Position numbers and translations under genes: made by a program
Shown: in pieces, positions 1 through 8,462 of the stretch
Numbering within the stretch: position 1 is the first letter of the stretch
Layout of the letters: every line of letters begins with the position of its first letter
Assembly: GCF_001696535.1 (NCBI RefSeq)
Contig: NZ_MBQE01000006.1
Coordinates: 62,001-126,000, forward strand
Length of the DNA: 64,000 nt
Reading direction: 5' to 3'
Origin: Stappia indica
GTDB taxonomy: Bacteria; Pseudomonadota; Alphaproteobacteria; Rhizobiales; Stappiaceae
The notes under the pieces: generated by a model
Database searches by the model: none
Told to the model about the DNA's origin: nothing
The model's input: only the letters and a program-made list of their open reading frames with translations

Positions 1-2627
1 GGCCGGTCCCAGGGCCCGCGCACGATCACCGGCACGCCGAGCCCTTCCAGCTCGCGCGCCTCGCCCTTGGCCAGCGGCACCGGCGCGCTGCCTTCCAGGC
101 TCGCCACCACCCGCGGCTCCAGCCGCCAGTCGAGCATCCGCTCCGGCATGTCGACCCGGCCGGTGCCGCTCATGCGCACCAGGGGGCCGATCAGCGCCAG
201 ATCCTCCGTCGCGGCGATGCCGCGCGTGATGGTGAAGCTTGCGCCCAGCGCCGAGAAATCCGTCTTCTGCTCCGCGTTCTGCGCCCAGCCCAGCAGCGTG
301 TCGACCGTCAGCCCGCGTACCATGCGCGGGATGTTGATGCCGCGGATCGCACCGTCGGCGAAGTCGAAGCGGGCCGTGCCGTCGAGCCCGGAGATCAGCT
401 CGTACTGGCTGACGCCATGCGCCTTGACGTCGAGCGCCGTCGTCACCCGGCCCTCGATCCAGTCGAAGCCGGCCACCGCCGCCAGGAACGGCCGCGCGCT
501 GAGGTCGGTGAGCGAGAAGCGGCCGGCCAGTTCCGGCACCTGCTGCGACCCGTCGAGCACCAGGAGGCCGTTGCCCTGCCCGCCATAGAGCGACATCTCG
601 GCCAGCTCCGCCGACAGCCGCCCGCCTTCCAGCGTCAGCTCCAGCCGGCTCGGCCCGATCTCCAGCTTGTCGCGGACGATCTGCTTCGCCGACAGCGATA
701 GCTGCGCGTCGACCGCCTTGAGGCCGGAGAGATCGATCGGCACCCGGCTCCACGAGCCGCGCTCCGCGCCCGGCACCCGGGCTTCGCTGCGCCCGTCGCT
801 CGCCCGGTCCGTTTCCACCGCGTAAGGGTCGAGCCCCAGCCGGTCCAGCTCCAGCCGCGCCGTCACCTTCGGCCTTGCGCCGAGGCGCAATTCGCCTTCG
901 CCGCGCCCGGTCGTGTCGTCGAGGCGGATCTCCGCCCCGGTGAAACGCACCGCATCCTCGCCCGCCGCCAGCCGGCCGGAGAAGGAGAAGGGCCCGAGCC
1001 CGCCGCCATCGGCCAGCGGCACGCCGAGCCAGCCCGCCAGCGCGCGCAGGTTCTGCGTTTCCAGCACCACGGCGCCGTCGACTGCACCGGCCGGCGACAC
1101 GCTGCCGTCGTAACCGACTTCGACCCGCGAGCCGGCAAGCCTCAGCTTCAAGGGTGTCGGCATGCCGGCCATCGCCAGCGCCGGCGTCGCCGAACCTTCG
1201 ATGCGGAAGGCATCGCCGCGCCATTTCAGGCCGCCGCTTACCGAGACCGGGGCGTCCAGCCCGGCGAAGTCGATGGCGACCGCCAGATCCTCGATCCGCC
1301 GCGCCGACGCGTCGTCGCCGATCGGCGAAGGCACCGGCAGGCCGGAAATGCCGCCGCCGGCCAGCGACAGCCGGCCTTGCGCGTCCATCGTTCCCATCAG
1401 GCTCGCCGCATCCGCGCCGCGCGCCGAAAAGCGCAGCGAGCCGCCCAGCGTTCCCTGCGCCTCCTCGCTGCGTCCGGCCAGCGCCAGCAGCGTTTCCAGC
1501 CGCGCATCGGCCAGCTCCAGCTGGCCCGTCACTTCCGGCTCGCCGGTCAGGACCACATTGGCGGTGGAGCGCAGGCTCGCCCCGGCGAGCTGCGCCTCGA
1601 GGCCGCGGACCTCCACGGCGCTCTGGCTTGCGGTCACGTCGCCGGTCATGCGGAAGGGGCCGGGCTCGCGCGGCAGGCTGGTGCCGAAGGCGGCCAGCGT
1701 CGCGCCCAGTTCCTCGCCTTCCACGGCAATGCGCAGGCGGCTCGCATCCTGCGGCGCCACATCGCCGGTGATCTTGGCGCTCGCCCCGGCGCCGCCCAGC
1801 GTCAGGTCGACCGCCGAGCTGCCGCCGCCGGCAAGGCGCATCGGCGCCTCCACCGTGCCGGCGACCGTCACCGCCACGCCGCCGTAGCCGAGCCCGCCCT
1901 CCAGCGACAGGGCGCCGGAGAGCGAGGGCAGGCTCAGCACCAGATTGACATTGTCCGCCTCGTGGCGCGTGCCGTCGCGGCGGTCGGAATAGATCAGCCG
2001 GCCGTTGGTGATCTCCAGCCGGTCGACGCCGATGCGTGCCAGCGCCATGCCGTCGGCGGCAACGCTTGCCGCCGTCGCCGCACCGTCCGGCGCCTCCGCC
2101 GGCACCCGCGCCTGGTCGGCCGCCCCGGCCGCGGGCTGGACGGGCGCCTCGCCGTTGCTGTCGGCGATCGCCTGCGTCGCCGCGCTCCAGCGGTCGGCCG
2201 GAAAGCCTGCGGCGGGGTCGTCGTTGGTCGCGATGGACTCGCCCGAGGCAAGGCCCGCGGTCCAGTTCGGCCGGCCGTTCTCGTCGATCTCGACGCTGAC
2301 CACCGGCGCGTCGAGCCGCAGATAGGTCAGGCGGATGTCGCCGCCGAACAGCCCGCCCCAGGCCAGGCCGAAATCGACCGTTCCCGCGCGCAGGATCTCG
2401 CCCGTCTCGCCGGCCGACACGCCGACATTGTCCGCGCTCATCCGGAATCCGGGCAAGAGCGACAGCCCGACCGGCCCGTCGAGGCGCAGCCGCCAGCCGG
2501 TCCGCTCCTCGATCTGGCTGATCAGCTCGGCGCGGATCGCGTCCTTCGGCAGGAGCAGCGGCACCACGAAGAGCGCCGCGACGAGGAGGAAGAGCAGGCT
2601 GGCAAGGCCCGCGAGTGCGCGTTTCAA
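1..2627 (-). CDS. AsmA family protein, C-terminus outside the window
   Basis: About 875 codons are visible on the minus strand with no stop; the C-terminus lies beyond base 1. The start is a TTG at 2627, preceded five bases upstream by GGAGA; no ATG fits there. The N-terminus has one hydrophobic segment (residues about 4-26) followed by a sequence typical of AsmA proteins (IEERTGWRLRLDGPVGLSLL), with long beta-rich, Gly/Leu-rich repeats behind it. The end visible near base 40 reads LGVPVIVRGPWDRP, like the AsmA C-terminal domain. Family members are anchored in the inner membrane, reach into the periplasm and are linked to outer-membrane assembly and lipid transport. The gene is divergent from the TerB-like gene, with a 172-base gap between them. 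Family assignment is firm; the exact role is not known. Confidence 0.88.
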   Translation of the reverse strand, partial: MKRALAGLASLLFLLVAALFVVPLLLPKDAIRAELISQIEERTGWRLRLDGPVGLSLLPGFRMSADNVGVSAGETGEILRAGTVDFGLAWGGLFGGDIRLTYLRLDAPVVSVEIDENGRPNWTAGLASGESIATNDDPAAGFPADRWSAATQAIADSNGEAPVQPAAGAADQARVPAEAPDGAATAASVAADGMALARIGVDRLEITNGRLIYSDRRDGTRHEADNVNLVLSLPSLSGALSLEGGLGYGGVAVTVAGTVEAPMRLAGGGSSAVDLTLGGAGASAKITGDVAPQDASRLRIAVEGEELGATLAAFGTSLPREPGPFRMTGDVTASQSAVEVRGLEAQLAGASLRSTANVVLTGEPEVTGQLELADARLETLLALAGRSEEAQGTLGGSLRFSARGADAASLMGTMDAQGRLSLAGGGISGLPVPSPIGDDASARRIEDLAVAIDFAGLDAPVSVSGGLKWRGDAFRIEGSATPALAMAGMPTPLKLRLAGSRVEVGYDGSVSPAGAVDGAVVLETQNLRALAGWLGVPLADGGGLGPFSFSGRLAAGEDAVRFTGAEIRLDDTTGRGEGELRLGARPKVTARLELDRLGLDPYAVETDRASDGRSEARVPGAERGSWSRVPIDLSGLKAVDAQLSLSAKQIVRDKLEIGPSRLELTLEGGRLSAELAEMSLYGGQGNGLLVLDGSQQVPELAGRFSLTDLSARPFLAAVAGFDWIEGRVTTALDVKAHGVSQYELISGLDGTARFDFADGAIRGINIPRMVRGLTVDTLLGWAQNAEQKTDFSALGASFTITRGIAATEDLALIGPLVRMSGTGRVDMPERMLDWRLEPRVVASLEGSAPVPLAKGEARELEGLGVPVIVRGPWDR

Positions 2628-2799
2628 ACCGTATCTCCAGAAGGACGAATCAGCGCCAGTCTACGCCAAAGCATGTCGACAGGATGGCGCGGGAGGAGCC
2701 TTCGCGAAAGCCGCCCCGACCGTCTTTCCGCACAGCAGCATGGACAATCGCGCCCGGATTGCGGATGCTGCCGCGGTTGCGGACGGCACCGGAGGGGAT

Positions 2800-3288
2800 A
2801 TGTTTTCTGCGTTGAAGCGGTTTCTGCGGACCGCGGTCACGGGCGAGAGCGGCGAATTGAGCTTCGCCGAGGACGACCACCGCCTCGCGGCGGCGGCCCT
2901 GCTCGTGCACATCATTTCCGTCGACGGCGTGGTCGACGACGTCGAGCGGGCGGCGCTGACGGAGGTCCTGCGGGCCAATTACAAGCTGACGCCCGAGATG
3001 ACGGAAGAGCTGATCCGCGAGGCGACCCAGCGCGACAACGAGGCGGTCGACCTCTACGGCTTCACCTCGGTGCTCAAGCGCAGTCTGGAGCTGGACGAGC
3101 GGCTCAAGGTCATCGAGATGATGTGGGAGCTCGTCTATGCCGACGGCACCGTCCACGAATTCGAGGACAACACGATCTGGCGCGTCGCCGAGCTGCTCGG
3201 CATTTCCTCGCGCGACCGGCTGGCCCTGCGCCGCAAGGTCGCCGGCGAGGCCGCGACAAGCTCCGGCGACGCCCCGGACGAGGCCTGA
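2800..3288 (+). CDS. TerB-like protein
   Basis: A 162-residue acidic, helical protein. The start at 2800 is chosen because GGAGGGG lies just upstream; an in-frame ATG at 2740 would add 20 residues but has no ribosome site. The core (ALLVHIISVDGVVDDVERA at about residues 32-50, and YADGTVHEFE in the second half) carries two acidic helix-turn motifs of the TerB/DUF533-like fold. This fold is named after tellurite resistance but is common in alphaproteobacteria without tellurite genes. No tellurite genes (terA, terC, terZ) are nearby. It sits 49 bases upstream of the glutamine amidotransferase gene. Its function is unknown; membrane-stress or metal-sensing roles are proposed for the family. Confidence 0.8.
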   Translation: MFSALKRFLRTAVTGESGELSFAEDDHRLAAAALLVHIISVDGVVDDVERAALTEVLRANYKLTPEMTEELIREATQRDNEAVDLYGFTSVLKRSLELDERLKVIEMMWELVYADGTVHEFEDNTIWRVAELLGISSRDRLALRRKVAGEAATSSGDAPDEA

Positions 3289-3301
3289 CCGTGCTCACCT
3301 C

Positions 3302-3329
3302 TCGACGTCGTATCGCGTTGCAATATAAT
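3302..3329 (+). promoter_or_regulatory. Putative sigma-70 promoter of the amidotransferase gene
   Basis: A perfect -10 box TATAAT lies at 3324-3329. A 4-of-6 match to the -35 box, TCGACG, lies at 3302-3307, 16 bases upstream. Transcription would start about 6-8 bases after the -10 box, at or next to the ATG at 3338. No Shine-Dalgarno sequence fits between them, so the mRNA may be leaderless. Confidence 0.55.
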
Positions 3330-3337
3330 CTGGTCCC

Positions 3338-4093
3338 ATGATCCTGGATCCCAAAGAGCTGGCCGACAGGCCCAAGGTTCTCATCGTCCTGCATCAGGAA
3401 ACCTCGACGCCCGGCCGCGTCGGGCAGGAGCTGGTGCGCCGGGGCTTCGCCCTCGACATCCGCCGCCCGCGCTTCGGCGAGCTGCTGCCCGAGACGCTGG
3501 AAGGCCACGCCGGCGCCGTCGTCTTCGGCGGGCCGATGAGCGCCAACGACACCGATGCCTTCATCGCCCGCGAGACCGACTGGCTCGACGTGCCGCTGCG
3601 CGAGGAAAAGCCATTCCTCGGCATCTGCCTCGGCGCCCAGATGCTGGCGCGCAATCTCGGCGCCCGCGTCTACGGCCATGACGACGGCCTCGTCGAGATC
3701 GGCTATTACGACCTTGCGCCGACCGATGTCGGCCGCGAGCTTATGCCGAAATGGCCCGGCAAGGTCTATCAGTGGCACCGCGAGGGCTTCGACCTGCCGC
3801 GCGGCGCCGAGCTGCTGGCCACCGGCGAGACCTATCCCAACCAGGCGATCCGCGTCGGCCCCTGCGCCTACGGCATCCAGTTCCATCCCGAGCTGACCTA
3901 CCAGATGATGGTCCGCTGGACGACGCGCGGCGCCCCGCGCATGGAGCTGCCCGGCGCCCGCGACCGACGTGATCATTTCGCCGGACGCTTCGCCTTCGAC
4001 CCGGCGGTGAAGGCCTGGCTCGACGCGTTCCTCGACCGCTGGATCGGCCGCGCCGACCTTGCCGCCTCCGCCGCTGCGGTGGCGGCCGAGTAG
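3338..4093 (+). CDS. Class I glutamine amidotransferase (GuaA-like GATase domain)
   Basis: A 251-residue stand-alone GATase-1 domain. The nucleophile elbow GICLGAQ puts the catalytic Cys at about residue 97, and FHPE supplies the His-Glu of the triad in the second half. FGGPMSAND near residue 63 is the oxyanion-loop region typical of the group annotated as GMP synthase-like amidotransferases. There is no ATP-pyrophosphatase domain, so it is not GuaA itself. It probably hydrolyses glutamine or a gamma-glutamyl compound; the acceptor cannot be told from sequence. It lies 57 bases before asnB on the same strand, which suggests co-transcription. No ribosome-binding site is seen, but a TATAAT box ends eight bases before the ATG. 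Confidence 0.85.
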   Translation: MILDPKELADRPKVLIVLHQETSTPGRVGQELVRRGFALDIRRPRFGELLPETLEGHAGAVVFGGPMSANDTDAFIARETDWLDVPLREEKPFLGICLGAQMLARNLGARVYGHDDGLVEIGYYDLAPTDVGRELMPKWPGKVYQWHREGFDLPRGAELLATGETYPNQAIRVGPCAYGIQFHPELTYQMMVRWTTRGAPRMELPGARDRRDHFAGRFAFDPAVKAWLDAFLDRWIGRADLAASAAAVAAE

Positions 4094-4150
4094 CGCGCAA
4101 GCCGTCCCCTTCTCGCGACCCTTTCGCGTTTCTCGCTGGAGCGCCTTCCG

Positions 4151-6106
4151 ATGTGCGGAATTGCCGGCATCTATGCCCCTCTCGGCTCGCCCGCCCTCGA
4201 GCCTTCCGCGCTTGCCGCCATGGGCGAGGCGATCCGCCATCGCGGTCCCGATGCCGGCGACATCTGGCGCGACGTCGAGGCCGGCATCGGACTCGTCCAT
4301 CGCCGCCTTGCGATCATCGACCTCAGCCCCGCCGGCGTGCAGCCGATGCACTCGCCCTGCGGGCGCTACGTCATCTCCTACAACGGCGAGATCTACAATT
4401 ATCTCGAATTGCGCCGCGAGCTGGAGGAGGCCGGCCTTGCGCCCGAGTGGCGCGGCCATTCCGACACCGAGGTGCTGCTTGCCGGCATCCGCGCCTGGGG
4501 CATGGCCGAGACCCTGACGCGCACCGCCGGCATGTTCGCCATCGCCCTGTGGGACCGGGAGCGCCGGGTGCTGTCGCTCGCCCGCGACCGTTTCGGCGAA
4601 AAGCCGCTGCATGTCGGCCTGTTCGGCGGCGAGATCGCCTTCGCCTCCGAGATCAAGGCGCTGCGCACCCATCCCGCCTGGACCGGCGAGATCGACCGCC
4701 AGGCCATCGCCCTGTGCCTGCGCCACGGCTACATCCCCGCCCCGCGCACCGCCTTCACCCAGGCGGTGAAGATCGCACCGGGCACCATCGTCGAGATCGA
4801 CGAGGGCGCGCTCACCCCCGAGACCTGGCGCGTCACCCCCTGGTGGGACACGCTGGAAGAGGCCCGCATCGCCCGCCGCAACCGCTTTACGGGCAGCGAC
4901 CAGGAGGCCGTCGACCAGCTCGACGAGCTGCTGCGCGGCTCCGTCGCCCGGCAGATGATCTCCGACGTGCCGCTCGGCGCCTTCCTGTCGGGCGGCATCG
5001 ATTCCTCCACCATTGCCGCGATGATGCAGTCGCTGAGCGCGGTGCCGATCGAGACCTTCTCCCTCGGCTTCCACGACAAGGCGACCAACGAGGCGGAGTT
5101 CGCCCGCGCCGTCGCGGGTCACCTCGGCACCCGCCACAACGAGATCTTCCTCTCCGGCGAGGAGGCGCGCGATCTCGTCGACGAGATGCCGGACGTCTAC
5201 GACGAGCCCTTCACCGACCAGTCGCAGCTGCCGACCTACATGGTCGCCCGCTTCGCCCGCACGCGCGTCACCGTCAGCCTGTCGGGCGATGCCGCCGACG
5301 AATTGTTTGCCGGCTATGGACGCTACCATTCCATCGACCGGCAATGGCAGGGCACCTTGTCCGCGCGCATCGGCCGCGCCGCCCGCCGCGCCTATGTCTC
5401 GGCCCAGCTTGCCGGCATCGTCGCCCCGGCCGAGCGGCTCGGCCTGTCGCGGATCGGGCGCAAGAGCCCGGCCGGCCTGCGCCTGCGGCTGGAGGAAAAG
5501 CTCGCCAGCCTCACCGCCCGCTCGGCGGTCGCCGCCTATGAGCGCAAGTTCACGCTGATGGACACTGCCCACCGGCTGGTGCCGGGAAGCGCGCGCGAAA
5601 CCCACCCGCTCGCCGACACGGTGGCGCAGGAAACCGGCTGGAGCGTGCTGGAACAGGCGAGCCTGCTCGACCTCGTCCACTACCTGCCCGACGACATCCT
5701 GGTGAAGGTCGACCGCGCCGCCATGGCGCATGCGCTGGAAACCCGCGTGCCCTTTCTCGATCCGGCCGTGGTGCGCTTCGCCCTCGCCCTGCCTGACCGG
5801 GTGCGGCTGATGGGCGGCCAGCGCAAGGGCGTGGTCAAGCAGGTGCTCGACCGCTACGTCCCCGCCTCCCTGTGGGACCGGCCGAAGCGCGGCTTCGGCA
5901 TTCCCTGCGCCGACTGGCTCAAGGGCCCGCTGCGCCCGCTCGCCGAGGACATGTTCTCGCCCGCGCAGATCGCCCGGCTCGGCCTGCTGGACGAGGAGCT
6001 GGTGCGCCTGTTCTGGGATGACTTCCTGGCCGGCGACCGCCGCCGCGCCAACATGGTCTGGGCGATGTTCGTGGTGCAGCTCACCCTCTCGCGCCACACG
6101 CGCTGA
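4151..6106 (+). CDS. asnB: Asparagine synthetase, glutamine-hydrolysing
   Basis: A 651-residue AsnB-type enzyme that transfers ammonia from glutamine to an AMP-activated carboxylate, normally aspartate. MCGIAGIYAP at the N-terminus gives the processed Cys-2 nucleophile. The glutaminase domain (residues about 2-210) includes RHRGPDA, YNGEIYN and HSDTE. The synthetase domain carries the pyrophosphate loop LSGGIDSS near residue 280, then SGDAADELFAGYGRY and RAAMAHALETRVPFLD. Its length is near the upper end of the family. Similar enzymes also amidate sugars or peptides in polysaccharide and natural-product loci, and the amidotransferase just upstream leaves some doubt about the physiological substrate. 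Confidence 0.93.
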   Translation: MCGIAGIYAPLGSPALEPSALAAMGEAIRHRGPDAGDIWRDVEAGIGLVHRRLAIIDLSPAGVQPMHSPCGRYVISYNGEIYNYLELRRELEEAGLAPEWRGHSDTEVLLAGIRAWGMAETLTRTAGMFAIALWDRERRVLSLARDRFGEKPLHVGLFGGEIAFASEIKALRTHPAWTGEIDRQAIALCLRHGYIPAPRTAFTQAVKIAPGTIVEIDEGALTPETWRVTPWWDTLEEARIARRNRFTGSDQEAVDQLDELLRGSVARQMISDVPLGAFLSGGIDSSTIAAMMQSLSAVPIETFSLGFHDKATNEAEFARAVAGHLGTRHNEIFLSGEEARDLVDEMPDVYDEPFTDQSQLPTYMVARFARTRVTVSLSGDAADELFAGYGRYHSIDRQWQGTLSARIGRAARRAYVSAQLAGIVAPAERLGLSRIGRKSPAGLRLRLEEKLASLTARSAVAAYERKFTLMDTAHRLVPGSARETHPLADTVAQETGWSVLEQASLLDLVHYLPDDILVKVDRAAMAHALETRVPFLDPAVVRFALALPDRVRLMGGQRKGVVKQVLDRYVPASLWDRPKRGFGIPCADWLKGPLRPLAEDMFSPAQIARLGLLDEELVRLFWDDFLAGDRRRANMVWAMFVVQLTLSRHTR

Positions 6107-6246
6107 AGGAGCGCGACAACACGCCGGCGGGAAACACGCGCTCCGCTGTCGTCCCGAACGGCTCGAGTGAGTCCCGGCGCTGCCGCGAATGCCCCTCGCC
6201 TACCCCCGCACCGCTCCCGACCGACACCACCACCGTGCCTCCCCGG

Positions 6247-6366
6247 TCCCGGATCTTCGGCCTACGGCCTCGTCCGGGAAGACGCGAGGAGAGGCGGAAG
6301 CGACAGCCTCCCGCTCCCGTCATGCCGGACCGCGGGGCGCGACAGCGCCATCGCGTGATCCGGCAT
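6247..6366. repeat. Two intergenic hairpin units behind asnB
   Basis: The 314-base gap between asnB and alc (6107-6420) has no gene. It holds two inverted repeats: TCCCGGA (6247-6253) with TCCGGGA (6273-6279), enclosing a further CGGCC stem, and ATGCCGGA (6322-6329) with TCCGGCAT (6359-6366), enclosing GGCGC/GCGCC. Neither is followed by a T run. Because the two genes converge, the hairpins may act as transcript ends. They also resemble palindromic intergenic repeats dispersed through alphaproteobacterial genomes. Confidence 0.5.
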
Positions 6367-6420
6367 CCAGATGTCAGTCGCGGGCGTCAGCCCGCGCCCC
6401 TCTCACCCGTCCTCGCCCCC

Positions 6421-7434
6421 TCAGGCGAGGCGGCCGAACAGCCGCAGCCGGCTGACGCCGCCGTCGGGATGGATGTTGAGGCGGACATGGGTGACCGGGC
6501 CGAGCGGCTTGACCGCCTCCTTGCCGATGTCGTGGATCGCGTCGGCGGAAAGTTTCGTGCGCCCGACCAGTTCCTCCCAGAACATCGAGGAGGTGACGAT
6601 GGCCCGGTCGAGATCGCCGGTCATGCCGGCAAGATCGGCCGCCTGCATCGAGCAGCTTTCCGGGAAATTGCCCTTGTAGAAGGCCGTGTCGACGCTGGCC
6701 CGCTCGATGATGCCGCGCGCTCCCAGCTCGACGATGATCCAGTCGTGCCCCGGCTCGCGGCGCCGGCGGGTCTCCCACCCGTCGCCCATGTTGAGCCCGC
6801 GTCCCGGCGCCAGCATGCGGTGATAGGCGCCGTAATGCGCATCCGAGAAGGCGACGATCCGCGCGCCGTTCAGCGCCGAGGCAAGGTCCAGCTCCGCCGA
6901 TCCCGCCGCCTGCCGGTCGAGCTCCGGGCGGCCATAGACGCGAAGGCGCGCAACGCCGCCATCGGGATGGATGTGCAGCCGCACATGGGTCCACACGCCG
7001 GCGTCGAGACAAGTGAAATAGTGATGGGCGCTCGGCCCCAGCGGCGACATCGGCAGCAGCTCGGTCCACTGGGTCGCAGCGTCCGGCTCGCCGGTGCAGG
7101 AGGCCGCCTCGATGCGGCAGGCCGGCGGGTAATTGCCGGTGAAATGCGAGGTGTCGACGTCGAAGCCGGTGATGCGGCCGCGCACGGCAAGGCGCACCAC
7201 CGCGATGTCGTGGCCCGGCCCCCGGCGGCGGCGCGATTCCCAGCCGTCCATCCACTTGCCGTTGTCGTCGTAGCGGTCGGGATAGAACACCGCCGCATCG
7301 TCCGCGAGCATCCGCGAGACCTCGGCGAAGAAGTCGTCGGTGACCGACACCGCCGCGGCCCCAAGGCCGGCGGAGGCGAGATTGATGTCCTTGCGGGCGA
7401 AGTCCGGACGGCTGTCCGGCTGATGAGACGTCAT
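6421..7434 (-). CDS. alc: Allantoicase
   Basis: A 337-residue allantoicase, which hydrolyses allantoate to ureidoglycolate and urea in purine breakdown. It shows the two tandem halves typical of the family. KWMDGWESRRRRGPGHD in the first half is echoed by GDGWETRRRREPGHDW in the second, and each half ends with a THVRL(N/H)IHPDGGV(S/A)RLR motif. The ATG at 7434 has AAGGA upstream. It lies 96 bases downstream of uraD on the same strand and is probably its operon partner, so ureide catabolism here seems to be controlled together with urate oxidation. Confidence 0.95.
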   Translation of the reverse strand: MTSHQPDSRPDFARKDINLASAGLGAAAVSVTDDFFAEVSRMLADDAAVFYPDRYDDNGKWMDGWESRRRRGPGHDIAVVRLAVRGRITGFDVDTSHFTGNYPPACRIEAASCTGEPDAATQWTELLPMSPLGPSAHHYFTCLDAGVWTHVRLHIHPDGGVARLRVYGRPELDRQAAGSAELDLASALNGARIVAFSDAHYGAYHRMLAPGRGLNMGDGWETRRRREPGHDWIIVELGARGIIERASVDTAFYKGNFPESCSMQAADLAGMTGDLDRAIVTSSMFWEELVGRTKLSADAIHDIGKEAVKPLGPVTHVRLNIHPDGGVSRLRLFGRLA

Positions 7435-7530
7435 GACAAGGTCCTTCAGGCTAAGGCGCGCAAACAGCGCGCCGGAAAGGGAGACACGGACGCGCGGGCG
7501 GCGCGCCGAAAAGGGCGACAGAAACCGGGC

Positions 7531-8073
7531 TCAGCCGGGAACGAGATCCTTCAGCCGCAGCAGCGCGATCCGCTCCACCTGGGCGCAGGCGGTCGAAAAC
7601 TCGGCAGCCCGGTCGTTGCCGACGCGCGCCTCGAAAGTCTCCAGGATTTCCGCCTTGCTGCGGCCCTTCACCGCCAGGATGAAGGGAAAGCCGAAGCGGG
7701 ATGTGTAAGCCTCGTTGAGGGCGGTGAAGCGGGCACGCTCCTCATCGGTCAGCGCGTCGAGCCCGGCGGAGGCCTGCTCTCCGGCGGACTCCGCCGTCAG
7801 GCGCTTCGCCGCCGCCAGCTTGCCGGCAAGATCGGGATGCGCCCGCAACACGCCGAGCCGCTCGTCCTCGCTCGCCGCGCGGAACTCCGCAACCAGCCGT
7901 GCATGCAGCCCCTCCGCCGTGTCGGCGTCGGGTCCGAGCCCTTTCGCAAGCGCCCGCTCGGCGATCCACGGCGAATGTTCGAAGACCCCGCCGAACCGGG
8001 CGAGAAAGGCAGCGCGGTCCATCACTGAGGGACGCGTCGCGGAAGACGGATCGGAATGCTCGCGTGCGGTCAC
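7531..8073 (-). CDS. uraD: OHCU decarboxylase
   Basis: A 180-residue 2-oxo-4-hydroxy-4-carboxy-5-ureidoimidazoline decarboxylase, forming S-allantoin from the urate oxidation product. The signature HPDLAGK contains the catalytic His, and the SRFGFPFI motif follows in the C-terminal third. The start is a GTG at 8073 with CGGAGA eight bases upstream. A downstream in-frame ATG at 8022 lacks a ribosome site but would give a more usual length. It is the first gene of the uraD-alc unit, and its upstream region carries a strong palindrome at 8122-8152. Confidence 0.93.
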   Translation of the reverse strand: MTAREHSDPSSATRPSVMDRAAFLARFGGVFEHSPWIAERALAKGLGPDADTAEGLHARLVAEFRAASEDERLGVLRAHPDLAGKLAAAKRLTAESAGEQASAGLDALTDEERARFTALNEAYTSRFGFPFILAVKGRSKAEILETFEARVGNDRAAEFSTACAQVERIALLRLKDLVPG

Positions 8074-8121
8074 GGATGGATCTCCGGATGGGTTCGTCTA
8101 TTGGTAATCCAAAACAATGAC

Positions 8122-8152
8122 CATCTCTTTCAAATTTTTCTTGAAAGAGATG
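8122..8152. promoter_or_regulatory. Palindrome in front of uraD-alc, probable operator
   Basis: A perfect 12-base inverted repeat, CATCTCTTTCAA (8122-8133) and TTGAAAGAGATG (8141-8152), with a 7-base AT-rich centre. It lies about 50 bases upstream of the uraD start. Its core TCAA-N7-TTGA is identical in form to the palindrome between the LysR gene and puuD (9402-9416), so one regulator may bind both. Confidence 0.6.
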
Positions 8153-8206
8153 TCCGCTCCGTACCGGCTTGCAGGCCTACGCAGGGCGCCCTCGCATTTG
8201 TCCCCG

Positions 8207-8290
8207 TTTGCGCGAAATTGATCAGGGTTTGCGACGGATTTTGCGCAGCATTCTCGAAATCTCGCAAAATCCGTCGCAAACTCGCGCAAA
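8207..8290. repeat. Phased inverted-repeat array in the LysR-uraD gap
   Basis: A perfect 18-base inverted repeat (8228-8245 and 8263-8280) with a 17-base spacer. Each arm contains TTTGCG twice at a 12-base period; a further TTTGCG (8207) and CGCAAA (8285) lie outside, giving three forward and three reverse hexamers. No T run follows on either strand, so it is a poor terminator. The gap 8074-8462 holds nothing else that looks coding. Confidence 0.6.
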
Positions 8291-8462
8291 TTCCGCCGAT
8301 CTCCGCACGATTTTCAACCGGATTCCGGTTCTTTTCGGGACGAGCGGGGATAGTTTAGACCCCGATTTGCCCCCTTTCCGGCAGGAAAGCCGTCCGCGCA
8401 GCGAATTTGTGCCCGCGCCCTCACCGGTCCGGCATGCAGCCAATCCCCTCTCAGTCCCCTCC

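Noticed and set aside
2335-2799. An N-terminal extension of the TerB-like gene back to 2335
   Set aside because: It overlaps the AsmA gene on the other strand, and GGAGGGG marks the start at 2800.
3110-6097. A 995-codon open frame antisense to the amidotransferase and asnB
   Set aside because: It mirrors two well-supported genes; its protein is His/Gly/Arg-rich low-complexity sequence without motifs, as GC-rich antisense frames are.
8207-8290. A CRISPR-like or terminator reading of the phased repeats
   Set aside because: Units are only 6 bases, mirror-symmetric, with no variable spacers of constant length and no T run.
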